NCBI GenBank assembly: GCA_035380245.1
Contig: DAOSXA010000003.1
Coordinates: 62,001-126,000, forward strand
DNA length: 64,000 bases
Origin: Candidatus Zixiibacteriota bacterium
GTDB lineage: Bacteria; Zixibacteria; MSB-5A5; GN15; FEB-12
Reading direction: 5' to 3'
Under the pieces are notes generated by a model. The model saw only the letters and a program-made list of their open reading frames with translations. It made no database searches and had not been told where the DNA came from. Shown in pieces: positions 25,860 through 34,821 of this stretch. Made by a program: the position numbers and the translations under genes. Positions within the stretch are counted from its first letter, which is position 1. Every line of letters starts with the position of its first letter.

Positions 25860-26435
25860 CTAAAGTGCGGGCCGGAGTTTCTTTTTAAGAAGCTCCCGAG
25901 CCCGGAAAATCCTGGCTTTTACCGTACCAACCGGTATACCAAGAAGATCGGCTATTTCCTCATATGATTTATCATCTTTATGACGATAAATTATTACTTC
26001 TCGGTACTTATCCGGAAGGGATTCAATAGCTTCCTCAATGCTGATACGCTGTTCCTTGCGTACCAGCTCACGTTCCGGATGGAAGGAATAGTCCGGCACC
26101 TCGTATTCCACCTGGCCGTCTTTGGTTTCGACCGGCTGGTCGAGGGAGAGGGCGTGAATCCGCCGTTTACGGAGATGGTCGATTGAGGCGTTGGCCGCGA
26201 TGCGATAGAGCCAGGTCGAAAAGCGATACTCAGAACGATAGGTGGCCAGGGAGGCGAATGCCTTCATAAAGGTTTCCTGAACCAGGTCGTTGGCGGTTTC
26301 CTTCTCACGTACGATTTTAAGAATGATCTGAAACACCGCCGGACGGTGTTTCAGCGTCAGTGCGGTATACGCTTTCTGGTCGCCGCTGAGTGCTTGCGCG
26401 ATAAGGGCTGTTTCGTCGTATTGCAAACTTTCCAC
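25860..26435 (-). CDS. ECF-type RNA polymerase sigma factor
   Basis: A 191-residue sigma-E-like factor. Region 2 includes TANDLVQETFMKAFASLATYRSEYRFSTWLYRIAANASIDHLRK (DNA melting and -10 recognition). Region 4 is SLPDKYREVIIYRHKDDKSYEEIADLLGIPVGTVKARIFRARELLKKKL. The start is GTG with a weak GAGAGAA ribosome site. It heads a four-gene operon of envelope proteins with no recognisable anti-sigma factor, so activity may be controlled by the toastrack/bactofilin-like membrane proteins. Its targets are unknown; the neighbouring HtrA pair is an obvious candidate. Confidence 0.92.
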   Translation of the reverse strand: MESLQYDETALIAQALSGDQKAYTALTLKHRPAVFQIILKIVREKETANDLVQETFMKAFASLATYRSEYRFSTWLYRIAANASIDHLRKRRIHALSLDQPVETKDGQVEYEVPDYSFHPERELVRKEQRISIEEAIESLPDKYREVIIYRHKDDKSYEEIADLLGIPVGTVKARIFRARELLKKKLRPAL

Positions 26436-26547
26436 TTCTCTCGACTATCCAATACGCCAAAAACCACCCAACGGTTTCAGGCGAATCGCGTAATGATACG
26501 GACGGAGGGCAGGGCTAACAAGGGAAAAACAGTCTTCCTTATTTGGC

Positions 26548-27228
26548 TTACGAGGCTTTCCGGAGCTGATAAATAGCGTTCATGAACGCCTCGATCATGA
26601 TGCGAGCGGTGTAGTCCGGGCCAGCCAGTTCGAAATTTACTTTCCCTTCGGGAGCCTCCAGCACTACTCCGACAAAGCGGTAATTGCGCAGGGTATCGGA
26701 TGTGCCGGATGGTGTATAATCGCCCATAATCGACAACACATGCGTTTTCATACCGTCCGGCTCCCGATCATGAACCAGGGCGGCGGTACGTGGATCGCGG
26801 CTATCGGCAAAACTCATGCAATAAATCCAATGCAGCCGCTGGCGGTCGACGGTGATGTCTTTTTCGGGGCGGTAAATGACCAGCATTGCCGGATCTTTCT
26901 CTCCCTGAAGCGGACCGAAGGAATATCTCGCGGCATACTTGTCGGTCGGGCCAAGGTCTTTCCATTGTGAGGCGGTGGGGTAGACGGCGCCGGCAATTTC
27001 AACCGGTTTGCCGCGCAGATCGAACGGTTCCCCTGACATTTCATAAGGGATCTCGATTACGCCGTCATCATTGGGATAATAAACATGGCCGCTGTCGGCG
27101 GTGAGAGGTTGTTGATTCTGAGTTGATGGCTCCTGCCTGGTTTCTTTCGGTTCATCCGAGGAACATCCGGTCATGAGACCGGCCAGAAAAGCTAATGCGA
27201 CAATGATGACAACGGACAAATACTTCAC
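26548..27228 (-). CDS. Predicted lipoprotein of unknown function
   Basis: A 226-residue lipoprotein. I chose GTG 27228, giving MKYLSVVIIVALAFLAGLMTGC, with GAGGA seven bases upstream; the longer frame puts charged residues before the signal and has no site. The lipobox is LMTGC-SSD. The mature protein begins with a Gln/Thr/Pro-rich linker and a compact domain (FVGVVLEAPEGKVNFELAGP). No family is recognised. The C-terminal segment with EAFMNAIYQLRK suggests a small alpha/beta domain binding an unknown partner. It is divided from the sigma operon by 112 bases and reads in the same direction. Confidence 0.7.
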   Translation of the reverse strand: MKYLSVVIIVALAFLAGLMTGCSSDEPKETRQEPSTQNQQPLTADSGHVYYPNDDGVIEIPYEMSGEPFDLRGKPVEIAGAVYPTASQWKDLGPTDKYAARYSFGPLQGEKDPAMLVIYRPEKDITVDRQRLHWIYCMSFADSRDPRTAALVHDREPDGMKTHVLSIMGDYTPSGTSDTLRNYRFVGVVLEAPEGKVNFELAGPDYTARIMIEAFMNAIYQLRKAS

Positions 27229-27325
27229 GATAAAATCCTCTCTTTGTCTCTTTGAAAATCCCAAAACCAAACCTAAAGATATCGGTCCCAGGCCTAAATG
27301 ACAACCGCAATCTGGGATTGATAGG

Positions 27326-28333
27326 TTACCAGTCAGCCAAATCCAGATATGGCACGGCGTTTACCACCGGTTCACTGGGGCCGTGTTCTTTATAGCGAAA
27401 ATAACCTGCAGCGGCGATCATGGCGGCATTGTCGGTACAGAGATTGAGGCTCGGATAGTAGAGAGTCATCTGATATCGCTTGAGGGCTTCACTCATTGTC
27501 TCACGGAGGCGAGAATTGGCCGCTACGCCGCCGGATAGGGTTACATGGCGAATACCTTTCTCGCGCGCTGCCCGAACCGTTTTTTTGACCAGCACCTCGA
27601 CTGCCGCCTCCTGGAACGAAGCGGCGATATCCGCTTTGTGTGCTTCGAACTCCTCAGAGTCGAGCTTTTCGAGGTAAAGCGCTACCGCTGTTTTCAGGCC
27701 GGAATAGCTGAACCTATAACCCGGTTCCGCTTTAAGCGCTCGGGGAAAACGAACATAATCTCGTTTCCCAGATTGAGCCAATTGGTCCAGTCGGGCGCCT
27801 CCCGGATAGCCGAGTCCCATCAATTTCGCGACTTTGTCAAACGCCTCACCGGCTGCGTCGTCTTTAGTGCGACCGAGTATTTCGTAATGGCCGAACGACT
27901 TCACTTCGACCAGCATGGTATGTCCCCCGGAAACGATCAAAGTCAGATGGTGGGAATCGAGGTCATGATGTTCGAGGATATTGGCCGCCAGATGTCCCTC
28001 GATGTGATGCACCGCTACGAACGGCTTACCGGTTGCCAGCGCCAATCCTTTGCCGAAACTGAGACCGACTAGAAGAGGACCAACCAGGCCGGGGCCGATA
28101 GTGCAGGCGATCAGTTCGATCCGATCGAGATCGACGCCCGCTTCTTCGAGGGCGCTTCGATATATCGGAACGATTGTCTTGAGATGGGCGCGGCTGGCGA
28201 CCTCGGGCACTACACCGCCAAACTTGCTGTGAATAGTCTGCGAGAGTATAACGTTGGATAAAATCTCCCGCCCGGCGCGTACGACGGCGGCCGAAGTCTC
28301 ATCACAGGAACTTTCTATGCCTAATGTGAGCAT
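27326..28333 (-). CDS. tsaD: tRNA N6-adenosine threonylcarbamoyltransferase
   Basis: A 335-residue TsaD/Kae1 ATPase-fold protein. It opens LGIESSCDETSAAVV and carries the metal-binding VHHIEGHLAANILEH, the nucleotide motif IVSGGHTMLV, DDAAGEAFDKVAK, and HVTLSGGVAANSRLRE near the C-terminus. With TsaB and TsaE it transfers the threonylcarbamoyl group to A37 of ANN-decoding tRNAs, an essential modification. The ATG lies one base after the stop of the YbbR-protein gene, implying coupled translation. The length is standard and all motifs are present. Confidence 0.96.
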   Translation of the reverse strand: MLTLGIESSCDETSAAVVRAGREILSNVILSQTIHSKFGGVVPEVASRAHLKTIVPIYRSALEEAGVDLDRIELIACTIGPGLVGPLLVGLSFGKGLALATGKPFVAVHHIEGHLAANILEHHDLDSHHLTLIVSGGHTMLVEVKSFGHYEILGRTKDDAAGEAFDKVAKLMGLGYPGGARLDQLAQSGKRDYVRFPRALKAEPGYRFSYSGLKTAVALYLEKLDSEEFEAHKADIAASFQEAAVEVLVKKTVRAAREKGIRHVTLSGGVAANSRLRETMSEALKRYQMTLYYPSLNLCTDNAAMIAAAGYFRYKEHGPSEPVVNAVPYLDLADW

Positions 28334-28334
28334 G

Positions 28335-29252
28335 TCAGTGTACGGTGACCTTGATGGAGTCTGTCGACTGCTCCTTGACGCGGACTATGGAGGGGCAATC
28401 GATCTTGACGCGGGCTTTGCCGCCTGGTGTCACTCGGGCGAAATCGGCCGATGCGACCAACGCGGAGGCATCGAGTGAATCGACCACCTCGGGTGGGCCG
28501 GTGATAGCAACCCGGAGCTGTTGAGGCGTGTATTCGATAGTGAATCCTTCGGGCTGATTGAACAACACAATCGGGACATTGTCAAAAACTCGCGTGCGAA
28601 TCGGGACGACCTCGATATCGAGCTGTACCGAATCCGGATCGACTTTGACGCCGTATCCTTCCGGAGCCTGTAACGGCAGGGTCAGACTAAGGTTGTTGCG
28701 CAGACCGCTTAATTCACGGTGAACGGTATAGACGGTCGTGAAGGAATTCAAGAGTGAGCGCGGTCCGGTAACCTTTGCTTCGGTGGGTTGAGGCACGGAT
28801 ATCCCCTTGACGGCGAATCCATCGTCCGGGAGAGTGGTGACATCGACCGTAACAGGCAATGTGGTTTCACTGAGGCGGTCAATCGAAAGTTCGATTGAGG
28901 TGGGGAATACCACCGATTGCAACGAGACTTCCTCGTTGGCGCTGACCATACCGACATTGACCGGGCTAAGATTCAAAGTATGCCGACCGGCCGGCAAGGC
29001 TGAGGCGTTAATCCGTAATCCCTCGCGTCGCCAGCTACGACGAAGAAGCTGTTTGCCGCTGGCCGAGACGATTACCTCAAGCGAGTCCGGCGGACTTTTA
29101 GAAAGAGTCAGATCGGTATCGAGGACGATATCGGTGACGGCCAGTTGCACCTGATGGTGGTAATTCTTCTCGGTAGCGACATGAAACCAGAGCAGCAAAC
29201 CCAGCAGAATAGCTGCGATCTTGATAGGGAGGTTGTCTAACAGACTACGCAT
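28335..29252 (-). CDS. YbbR-domain membrane-anchored protein
   Basis: A 305-residue protein with one N-terminal membrane helix (IKIAAILLGLLLWFHVATE) followed by repeated extracytoplasmic beta domains of YbbR type (FPTSIELSIDRLSETTLPVTVDV, VVPIRTRVFDNVPIVLFNQPEGF). In Firmicutes the YbbR protein CdaR regulates the diadenylate cyclase CdaA, usually beside cdaA and glmM. Here the neighbour is tsaD and no cyclase is in the window, so that role is not supported by local context. Topology places the domains outside the cytoplasm. Confidence 0.8.
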   Translation of the reverse strand: MRSLLDNLPIKIAAILLGLLLWFHVATEKNYHHQVQLAVTDIVLDTDLTLSKSPPDSLEVIVSASGKQLLRRSWRREGLRINASALPAGRHTLNLSPVNVGMVSANEEVSLQSVVFPTSIELSIDRLSETTLPVTVDVTTLPDDGFAVKGISVPQPTEAKVTGPRSLLNSFTTVYTVHRELSGLRNNLSLTLPLQAPEGYGVKVDPDSVQLDIEVVPIRTRVFDNVPIVLFNQPEGFTIEYTPQQLRVAITGPPEVVDSLDASALVASADFARVTPGGKARVKIDCPSIVRVKEQSTDSIKVTVH

Positions 29253-29343
29253 CCAACTGATTTCCGTATCGAATTACCACTATAGTTATCGGGCTAAGTT
29301 TACATTGTCGAAAGTCCACAAGCAACCTTAATAACAGCGGCCT

Positions 29344-30819
29344 TCAATCGACTCGATCGGGATTGTTCCACCAGAAGCGGGTGAGTCCCCTGTCGGTTCC
29401 GATCCAGACAAAATCTCCATCCATGAGCAGGCTGTTGATATCATCGGTAGGGAGACCGTCGGAAGTAGTGAAACGTCGACTGGAGTGGTGTGGATCGGTG
29501 TAATAGATCATAGTCAAACCGCGCCAGGTACCGGCCATGACCACGACCTCGTTGACGGCTAATGCCTGGATTTCATCCAGGCCGTAGCTGGCGACCAGGA
29601 AATTATCGATGCTGCCGGTTTTTACGTTCAACCGCACCAAACCGTCTCGAGTAGCGAACCAGAGGTCATCGCCGAAATACTGAATCAGTCTGACCTGAGT
29701 GGATAAAAGCCGTTCCCGGTCGGCTGCTCGCTGGAGTTTGCCGGTACTCGGGAAATAACGAAAAGCGCCGTCGTCGGTTGCCAGCCAGACGGTAGTGTCG
29801 ACTATTTCGAGATCATAGACCGGCAGATTGTTCAACTGCCCCGGACGCACTACCAGGAGTGATTCGGCATCAGGGACCAGGATATCGAGGCCTCGTTCGG
29901 TGCCGATGAACAATAAGCCATGATCGGTTGCCAGACTGAGGATATTGTTGTCGGAAAGGCCCGAAAGTGATGAATAACGGCGCTCCACCTGGCGATTATC
30001 ACGATTCATCACCATCAGTCCGTATGAAGTTCCGAGGTAATAATAATCCTCAGAGGCAGTCAGACAGTTGATATCGGTTGCCGGAAAGGTATTGTCAAGA
30101 CCGGATTCGATATGACTGAACGTCAGGCTGTCGGGATCGAACAGGGTTAATCCGGTGCGGGCATCGCTGAACAACTCGCCGCCGATCAGTAACTTGTTCT
30201 CGACCGGTATAATCGCATTGACTCGTTCCTGCAACAACCCGAACGGCAGCAACTCGATAACGTTGGCGCCCGTTCCGGCTACTGCTCCGCCGTAACCCCA
30301 GGTGCCGATCCACAATCGCCCGGAGCCGTCGTCCACGACATCGGTAAAGCTGTAGAACTGACCGTTGGGATCGATCAGGCGGCCTTCGGCATCATAATTA
30401 TAGCCAAACGGCGGGTAGAGCAGCGGCAGGCTGGAAATATGTTTACTGTCGTTGTTCAAAGTCGGAAGCTGATCGATAGAATACCATTGTTCGAAAAACG
30501 GATCGTATTCAAAAAGTTCGTCGGAGGTGCGGGCATAGACATGTTCGTCGAACAGGCTGGTCCAGATTTCCTGAATGTCCTGATGATCGATACCCTCAGA
30601 TCCGGTCAATGGGTCTTTCCAGACATCGAGAGATTTGTCGTAGTGGATGACGCCGTTGGTAGTGGCAAAATAAGTACTACTCATCGAGCAGGCAACCGAG
30701 CGAACGAAATTGAAGTTCGACCAGGTCACCATTTGTCCCTTTTCGTAGGCCGGAACTTCCGGGGTCAACAGTGTAATCAGGATTAACAGCGTCAGCAGAG
30801 GAGATATTGTTTGTCTCAT
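29344..30819 (-). CDS. Secreted beta-propeller (two-component regulator propeller-like) protein
   Basis: A 491-residue secreted protein. Signal peptide about 1-25 (LLTLLILITLLTPEVPA). The rest is a series of propeller blades with repeated IGT/GL elements: RLWIGTWGYGGAVAGTG, YYLGTSYGLMVMN, LLFIGTERGLDIL, VWLATDDGAFRYF, LWFATRDGLVRLN, FVWIGTDRGLTRFWWNN. These resemble the ligand-binding sensor propellers of hybrid two-component systems, but no membrane or kinase domain follows. Its ATG overlaps the M20 hydrolase stop by four bases. Function unknown; extracytoplasmic ligand binding is likely. Confidence 0.75.
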   Translation of the reverse strand: MRQTISPLLTLLILITLLTPEVPAYEKGQMVTWSNFNFVRSVACSMSSTYFATTNGVIHYDKSLDVWKDPLTGSEGIDHQDIQEIWTSLFDEHVYARTSDELFEYDPFFEQWYSIDQLPTLNNDSKHISSLPLLYPPFGYNYDAEGRLIDPNGQFYSFTDVVDDGSGRLWIGTWGYGGAVAGTGANVIELLPFGLLQERVNAIIPVENKLLIGGELFSDARTGLTLFDPDSLTFSHIESGLDNTFPATDINCLTASEDYYYLGTSYGLMVMNRDNRQVERRYSSLSGLSDNNILSLATDHGLLFIGTERGLDILVPDAESLLVVRPGQLNNLPVYDLEIVDTTVWLATDDGAFRYFPSTGKLQRAADRERLLSTQVRLIQYFGDDLWFATRDGLVRLNVKTGSIDNFLVASYGLDEIQALAVNEVVVMAGTWRGLTMIYYTDPHHSSRRFTTSDGLPTDDINSLLMDGDFVWIGTDRGLTRFWWNNPDRVD

Positions 30820-32000
30820 TTGTTTTCTTGTCCCAGGGTGTCCAGCAACGTAGCGCAGATCAATGCCGTACCGTAGAACAGCGATCGCTCATCGGCCATG
30901 AATCGCGATGAGTGCCAGGGTTTGTCGGCTCCAATTTTCTTATTGCGTATTCCGAGCCTGAACATCGCGCCGGGGACGTGTTCCAGATACCTGGCAAAAT
31001 CCTCGCCTCCCAGCACCAGTTCGGTGGTCTCCACGTCTTTTACCGAGAAGAGCTCCGCATAGTTTCGTTTCAGAAGGGTGTTAATCCGAGCGTCGTTGAT
31101 CAGTATCGGGTATCGTCCCACGATATCCATTCTGACCTTTGCGCTATGTGCTCGGGCAATAGCCTCAACAGTGCGCTTGATCAATTTGGGGATTTTCTCG
31201 ACCAGCTTAGGGTCGAGCGTTCGGGCCGTGCCGCACAGACGGATCTCTTCGGCAACGGTATTGCGAGCCCGGCCCCCTTCGATCTGACCGAAACCGATTG
31301 CCGCCGTCGAGAGCGGATCGATCTCACGTGAGACGATTTTCTGCAACGACTCGACTATCTCACAGGCGACCGGGAGAGCGTCGATACATTCGTGCGGGCG
31401 AGCCACATGACCGGTGCGGCCGGTAACCGTCAGGTCGAAATCGGTCACGGCAGCCATGGTCGGGCCGTCGCGAAGGCTGATTTTACCTACGTCGGTGCGC
31501 GGATCGTTGTGCAGGCCGAGGAGCATGGACACATTGTCCAGAGCACCTTCATTGATCATCTCAACTGCGCCGCCGGGAGGCATTTCTTCGGCCGGTTGAA
31601 AAAGAAACCGCACCGTACCGTGAAGATGCTCTCGCAATCCGACCATAACCGCGGCTACTCCCAGCACGACCGCCATGTGTATGTCATGACCACAGGCATG
31701 CATGCAGCCCTCGATTGCGGACGCGAACGGAAGGCCGGTTCTTTCGAACACCGGGAGGGCGTCGATATCGCTGCGAACCGCGATAATAGGTCCGGGATGT
31801 TTTCCCTTCAGTTCCGCCAATACACCGGTTGGCATTTTCAATCGACGTATTTTCAGACCGAACTTCTCCAACAACTCACGAATGTAGACAGTGGTGTTGG
31901 ATTCCTCGCCGGAGAGTTCGGGGTGACGGTGCAGATGACGACGCCAATCAAGCTGATCGTTATAGATCTGCTCGACAAGACCTAAAATGTCGGGTTTCAT
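30816..32000 (-). CDS. M20D-family amidohydrolase/peptidase
   Basis: A 394-residue metal-dependent hydrolase of the IAA-amino-acid/hippurate hydrolase group. Metal-site motifs are complete: MHACGHDIHMAVVLG (Cys and His), LFQPAEEMPPGGA (Glu pair), the dimer-domain GRTGHVARPHECIDA, GGEDFARYLEHVPGAMFRLG and the final PWHSSRF. These enzymes remove acyl groups from N-acyl amino acids or cleave small amide conjugates. No signal peptide, so cytoplasmic. It lies 31 bases after the endonuclease V gene and overlaps the propeller gene by four bases. Natural substrate unknown. Confidence 0.9.
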   Translation of the reverse strand: MKPDILGLVEQIYNDQLDWRRHLHRHPELSGEESNTTVYIRELLEKFGLKIRRLKMPTGVLAELKGKHPGPIIAVRSDIDALPVFERTGLPFASAIEGCMHACGHDIHMAVVLGVAAVMVGLREHLHGTVRFLFQPAEEMPPGGAVEMINEGALDNVSMLLGLHNDPRTDVGKISLRDGPTMAAVTDFDLTVTGRTGHVARPHECIDALPVACEIVESLQKIVSREIDPLSTAAIGFGQIEGGRARNTVAEEIRLCGTARTLDPKLVEKIPKLIKRTVEAIARAHSAKVRMDIVGRYPILINDARINTLLKRNYAELFSVKDVETTELVLGGEDFARYLEHVPGAMFRLGIRNKKIGADKPWHSSRFMADERSLFYGTALICATLLDTLGQENK

Positions 32001-32031
32001 ACCGGTAGCATAGAATGGCTGCCGGAGGAGG

Positions 32032-32748
32032 TCAAGCTAATTCACCGGCCTTCTCTATTAGAGCACTCTCTTTTTCGAAGCGCCGTTTGTATTTGTTGGC
32101 AAAGAGATGAGCCAGGCGGAGCGGTTCCGGAAGACGGTAACCGCGCAGGTTACGAACGACGATATCGCGAGCCAGATTAAGATCGCAACGATAACCGGGT
32201 GAGATGAAAATCGGCTTGACTTTGTCCTTGGAACGATAAGCCAGTCCAACTTCACGATTACCGATGATAATCGGTTGACTGCCGCCCTTTATTTCAGGCA
32301 CCGCTCGTACCCGCCCGGCCAGAAGTTTGCGGGCACAACCAATTGTCGGTTTGTCGAACGCCAGGCCGATATGTGAAGCCTGGCCGCAACCTCGGTCATG
32401 AGCAATACCGTGTCCATGGACGATGATCAGGTCGGGATCGTTCTGTAATTTGGCCAGCGCTTTGAGAATCACCGGGCCTTCACGGTAAAACAACAATCCC
32501 GGAAGATAGGGAAAGGTCATTTCGCCGTAATAATAATTGCGTTCGACTATCTCTATTTCAGGAAAACTGGTAACGACGACTGCGGCATAAAGCACTTCGC
32601 CGCCGTAACCGTAAGCAGTATCTACCGCTGCGATCAGGCGCGGTTCATCGTGGTCGGTTATGAATGTAAGTGATGAAGCCGCATCTGATTGAAGTCGCCG
32701 GGCTTCATCCTTGTCCTGAGGCCAGTCGAAAATACGCTTAAGTTCCAA
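32032..32748 (-). CDS. nfi: Endonuclease V homologue with altered catalytic aspartate
   Basis: A 238-residue endonuclease V, which nicks DNA 3' to deaminated bases such as inosine. Family blocks are present: AAVDTAYG (Asp43), FPYLPGLLFYREGP (Glu90), HGHGIAHDRGCGQASHIG, DKPTIGCARKLL and GYRLPEPLRLAH. In typical family members the third block starts DGHG; here it is HGHG. The metal-binding aspartate equivalent to E. coli/Thermotoga Asp110 is His111 (CAT, one base from GAT). Activity is therefore uncertain. The start is TTG with no strong ribosome site. The frame is otherwise intact and of normal length. Confidence 0.88.
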   Translation of the reverse strand: MELKRIFDWPQDKDEARRLQSDAASSLTFITDHDEPRLIAAVDTAYGYGGEVLYAAVVVTSFPEIEIVERNYYYGEMTFPYLPGLLFYREGPVILKALAKLQNDPDLIIVHGHGIAHDRGCGQASHIGLAFDKPTIGCARKLLAGRVRAVPEIKGGSQPIIIGNREVGLAYRSKDKVKPIFISPGYRCDLNLARDIVVRNLRGYRLPEPLRLAHLFANKYKRRFEKESALIEKAGELA

Positions 32749-32916
32749 TGTTTGATCCGTATCCTAATATCGTCATTGGTTGCCGGTTGGTGGGAACGGT
32801 CTGTATACTGAGGCAACTCTTTCTCTGCATAGGCATGACCTTAGGTCGCTGCCTATGCCTATTCTCGGAAAAACCCCAAATAGGTTTAGTGCCGATGGTA
32901 ATCAAGCAAAAAAAAC

Positions 32917-33813
32917 CTATTGAGAGAGCTGATCTGCAAGACGCAATCGGAAACAACCATGGTGAGGGAAGGACGCTACTAATTTTTCAGCCTCTGATTG
33001 GTCGATCCAGGGGCGGTCCCGATCATCCGTGAGTTTCGGAATATGGAAATCGCAAGCTTCAGCCCCGCCGGTTGCTACGGCAAAAACATGTGAACCCCAG
33101 AGATTCTTCAATACTCGCAATACTACGTAAACCACGCCTTTGGTCCCTCGTTCGTCATGACCGATCAGCAGGTCTCCGGGCATGAGGTCATCACAGTCGA
33201 TACTGTCGCAGTTAGCTCTCAGGCTGCTGTAATCGGTGTTTTCCATGCAACGGGCAAGAAAGGCATAAAATTCCTTTTCAGAAGGGGGACGAACCTCGCC
33301 GGGCTGGATGAATGCCCGCATGTGATTATCGTGCACCATCTTACCGGAAAGCCACTCGGCGTAGGAGAGATGGCCGTCGTGAGTCAGGCTGACTTCCAGA
33401 TCGTTTTCCCGTTTCTGATAATGCAGCCACTCGCCCAGGATCCTGATCGGGATAGCACAATCGGTGAACCGCTTACCGACCCAGGGGAGGTGCACCGGAC
33501 GAGAGACAGAATCAGCTTCCATATATTTCTGTCCCTTCCAATTGCCGACCGGTCGCCAGCGATGCCATAACGGGAAATTAGACATCCAGTTCTGGAACGG
33601 AGTCTGATCGGAGGAGTCCGGTTTGTTGTATCCCGAAGGCTCCTTGAATTCGGTCTCGAAAGTGAAAATGGAATCCTTGTTGGTGGTAAACGGATAATGA
33701 ACCCGATACCACTTGACGATTTCAGGCAGATCCTGATCAACCACCTCGGCGGCAGTCAAAAGAGGAGGGAAAGCGATACATAAGACCGTAATCAAGATAG
33801 CAATACGAGTCAT
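32917..33813 (-). CDS. Secreted DUF4846-like protein
   Basis: A 298-residue exported protein with signal peptide about 1-21 (ILITVLCIAFPPLLTAAE). The mature part resembles DUF4846. It has FQNWMSNFPLWHRWRPVGNW near residue 90, TDCAIPIRILGEWLHYQKR, YAEWLSGKMV, FYAFLARCMENTDYSSLRA, and a C-terminal SMR-like MPGDLLIG...GVVYVVLRVLKNLWGSHVFAVATGGA. The GHAVIVVD core of that family is here GVVYVVLRV, so the match is distant. Function of the family is unknown. The start overlaps the AhpD-like gene by four bases. A 168-base gap separates it from endonuclease V. Confidence 0.6.
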   Translation of the reverse strand: MTRIAILITVLCIAFPPLLTAAEVVDQDLPEIVKWYRVHYPFTTNKDSIFTFETEFKEPSGYNKPDSSDQTPFQNWMSNFPLWHRWRPVGNWKGQKYMEADSVSRPVHLPWVGKRFTDCAIPIRILGEWLHYQKRENDLEVSLTHDGHLSYAEWLSGKMVHDNHMRAFIQPGEVRPPSEKEFYAFLARCMENTDYSSLRANCDSIDCDDLMPGDLLIGHDERGTKGVVYVVLRVLKNLWGSHVFAVATGGAEACDFHIPKLTDDRDRPWIDQSEAEKLVASFPHHGCFRLRLADQLSQ

Positions 33814-34151
33814 CCTTTAAGCTCCTGCCACAATTTATAAGCCCTTCTTACATGAGGAATAGTGATCGACCCGCCAACAACCAGGCCAACCGCCATTATC
33901 TCATCGAATTCTTCGTCCTTTATACCCATTTCGTGTGTCTGGATGACATGATAAGCGATACAATCGTCACAACGGAGAACCAGCGAAGCGACCATCCCGA
34001 GCATTTCCTTGGTGCGGGCATCGAGCGCTCCGTCCCGATAAACGGCTGCGTCCAGGCCAAAGAACCGCTTGATGTCAAGGTTGTTGCGGGAGAGAATCAC
34101 TTCGTTGAGACGCTCTCTTTCTTCCTTGAACCTCTGCGCCGAATCGCTCAT
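33810..34151 (-). CDS. AhpD/carboxymuconolactone decarboxylase-family protein
   Basis: A 113-residue protein of the AhpD-like fold. The start is ATG 34151, supported by GAGGAG six bases upstream; an upstream in-frame extension of 46 residues has no support. The redox motif CDDC in LRCDDCIAYHVIQTHEMGI (about residues 62-65), followed by His, is the hallmark of AhpD-like peroxidase partners in the CMD family. A peroxidase or disulfide reductase function is likely. Its last four bases overlap the start of the DUF4846-like gene. Confidence 0.85.
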   Translation of the reverse strand: MSDSAQRFKEERERLNEVILSRNNLDIKRFFGLDAAVYRDGALDARTKEMLGMVASLVLRCDDCIAYHVIQTHEMGIKDEEFDEIMAVGLVVGGSITIPHVRRAYKLWQELKG

Positions 34152-34315
34152 TATCATCTCCTCAGGTTTTTCGCCAATATAGGCGCATTGACCTCCTTGG
34201 GCAAATGTAAGATTTGGGTTTTGTCCGGGATATCCTGTCATCTCAAAATCGTTGACAGTTTCGCCGAAATGCGGCTTTTTGACAGGCATCGACTCATGTT
34301 CAACCAGGAGTAATC

Positions 34316-34798
34316 ATGGACCCGCGCTTGGAACCGATTGCACAGATATATGTCGCCAACAACTCCCTGTTCGATAATGCCCGTAAGGGAATCCCCGACT
34401 GTGGTTTCAAGGAGCGTATCAACGACAAAGGGAATTCTTACCTCTGGGTGGCGGGGCATATTGTTTCCAGCCGTTACAGACTGGCCTGTCTGATCGGTCT
34501 ATATGAAACCTGGGAACACGCCGAGTTATTCAAACGCGGCGCCGATGTTCATCCGCCCGAGTTGTATCCGTCAATGGATGAAATTATTGAGGCTATGACT
34601 GCTGTAACGAAAAACCTGACCGAAACGTTCGAAACGCTCACGGCTGAAAAACTCGACGAGGCGATACCCGATGGGTATCCGGTCATGCGTAACACCGTTT
34701 TGTTCGGAATCAGCTTCCTGGCGCTGCACGAATGCTATCATGTCGGACAACTGGCCTACATTCGTCGCTTGCACGGCCAGGATCGTCTGGTTGGCTAA
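34316..34798 (+). CDS. DinB-family metal-binding protein
   Basis: A 160-residue four-helix protein. The DinB triad of histidines appears as WVAGHIVSSRYRLACLIG and LALHECYHVGQLAYIRRL (HExxH-like, followed by GQ), with the family's typical ETFETLTAEKLDEAIP between them. Many DinB proteins are thiol-dependent transferases or of unknown role. AGGAG precedes the ATG by five bases. It is divergent from the AhpD-like gene and the first gene of a rightward set ending with the FlaR-like kinase. Confidence 0.85.
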   Translation: MDPRLEPIAQIYVANNSLFDNARKGIPDCGFKERINDKGNSYLWVAGHIVSSRYRLACLIGLYETWEHAELFKRGADVHPPELYPSMDEIIEAMTAVTKNLTETFETLTAEKLDEAIPDGYPVMRNTVLFGISFLALHECYHVGQLAYIRRLHGQDRLVG

Positions 34799-34821
34799 GT
34801 ATTAGAGAAAGGGGAGAAGTT

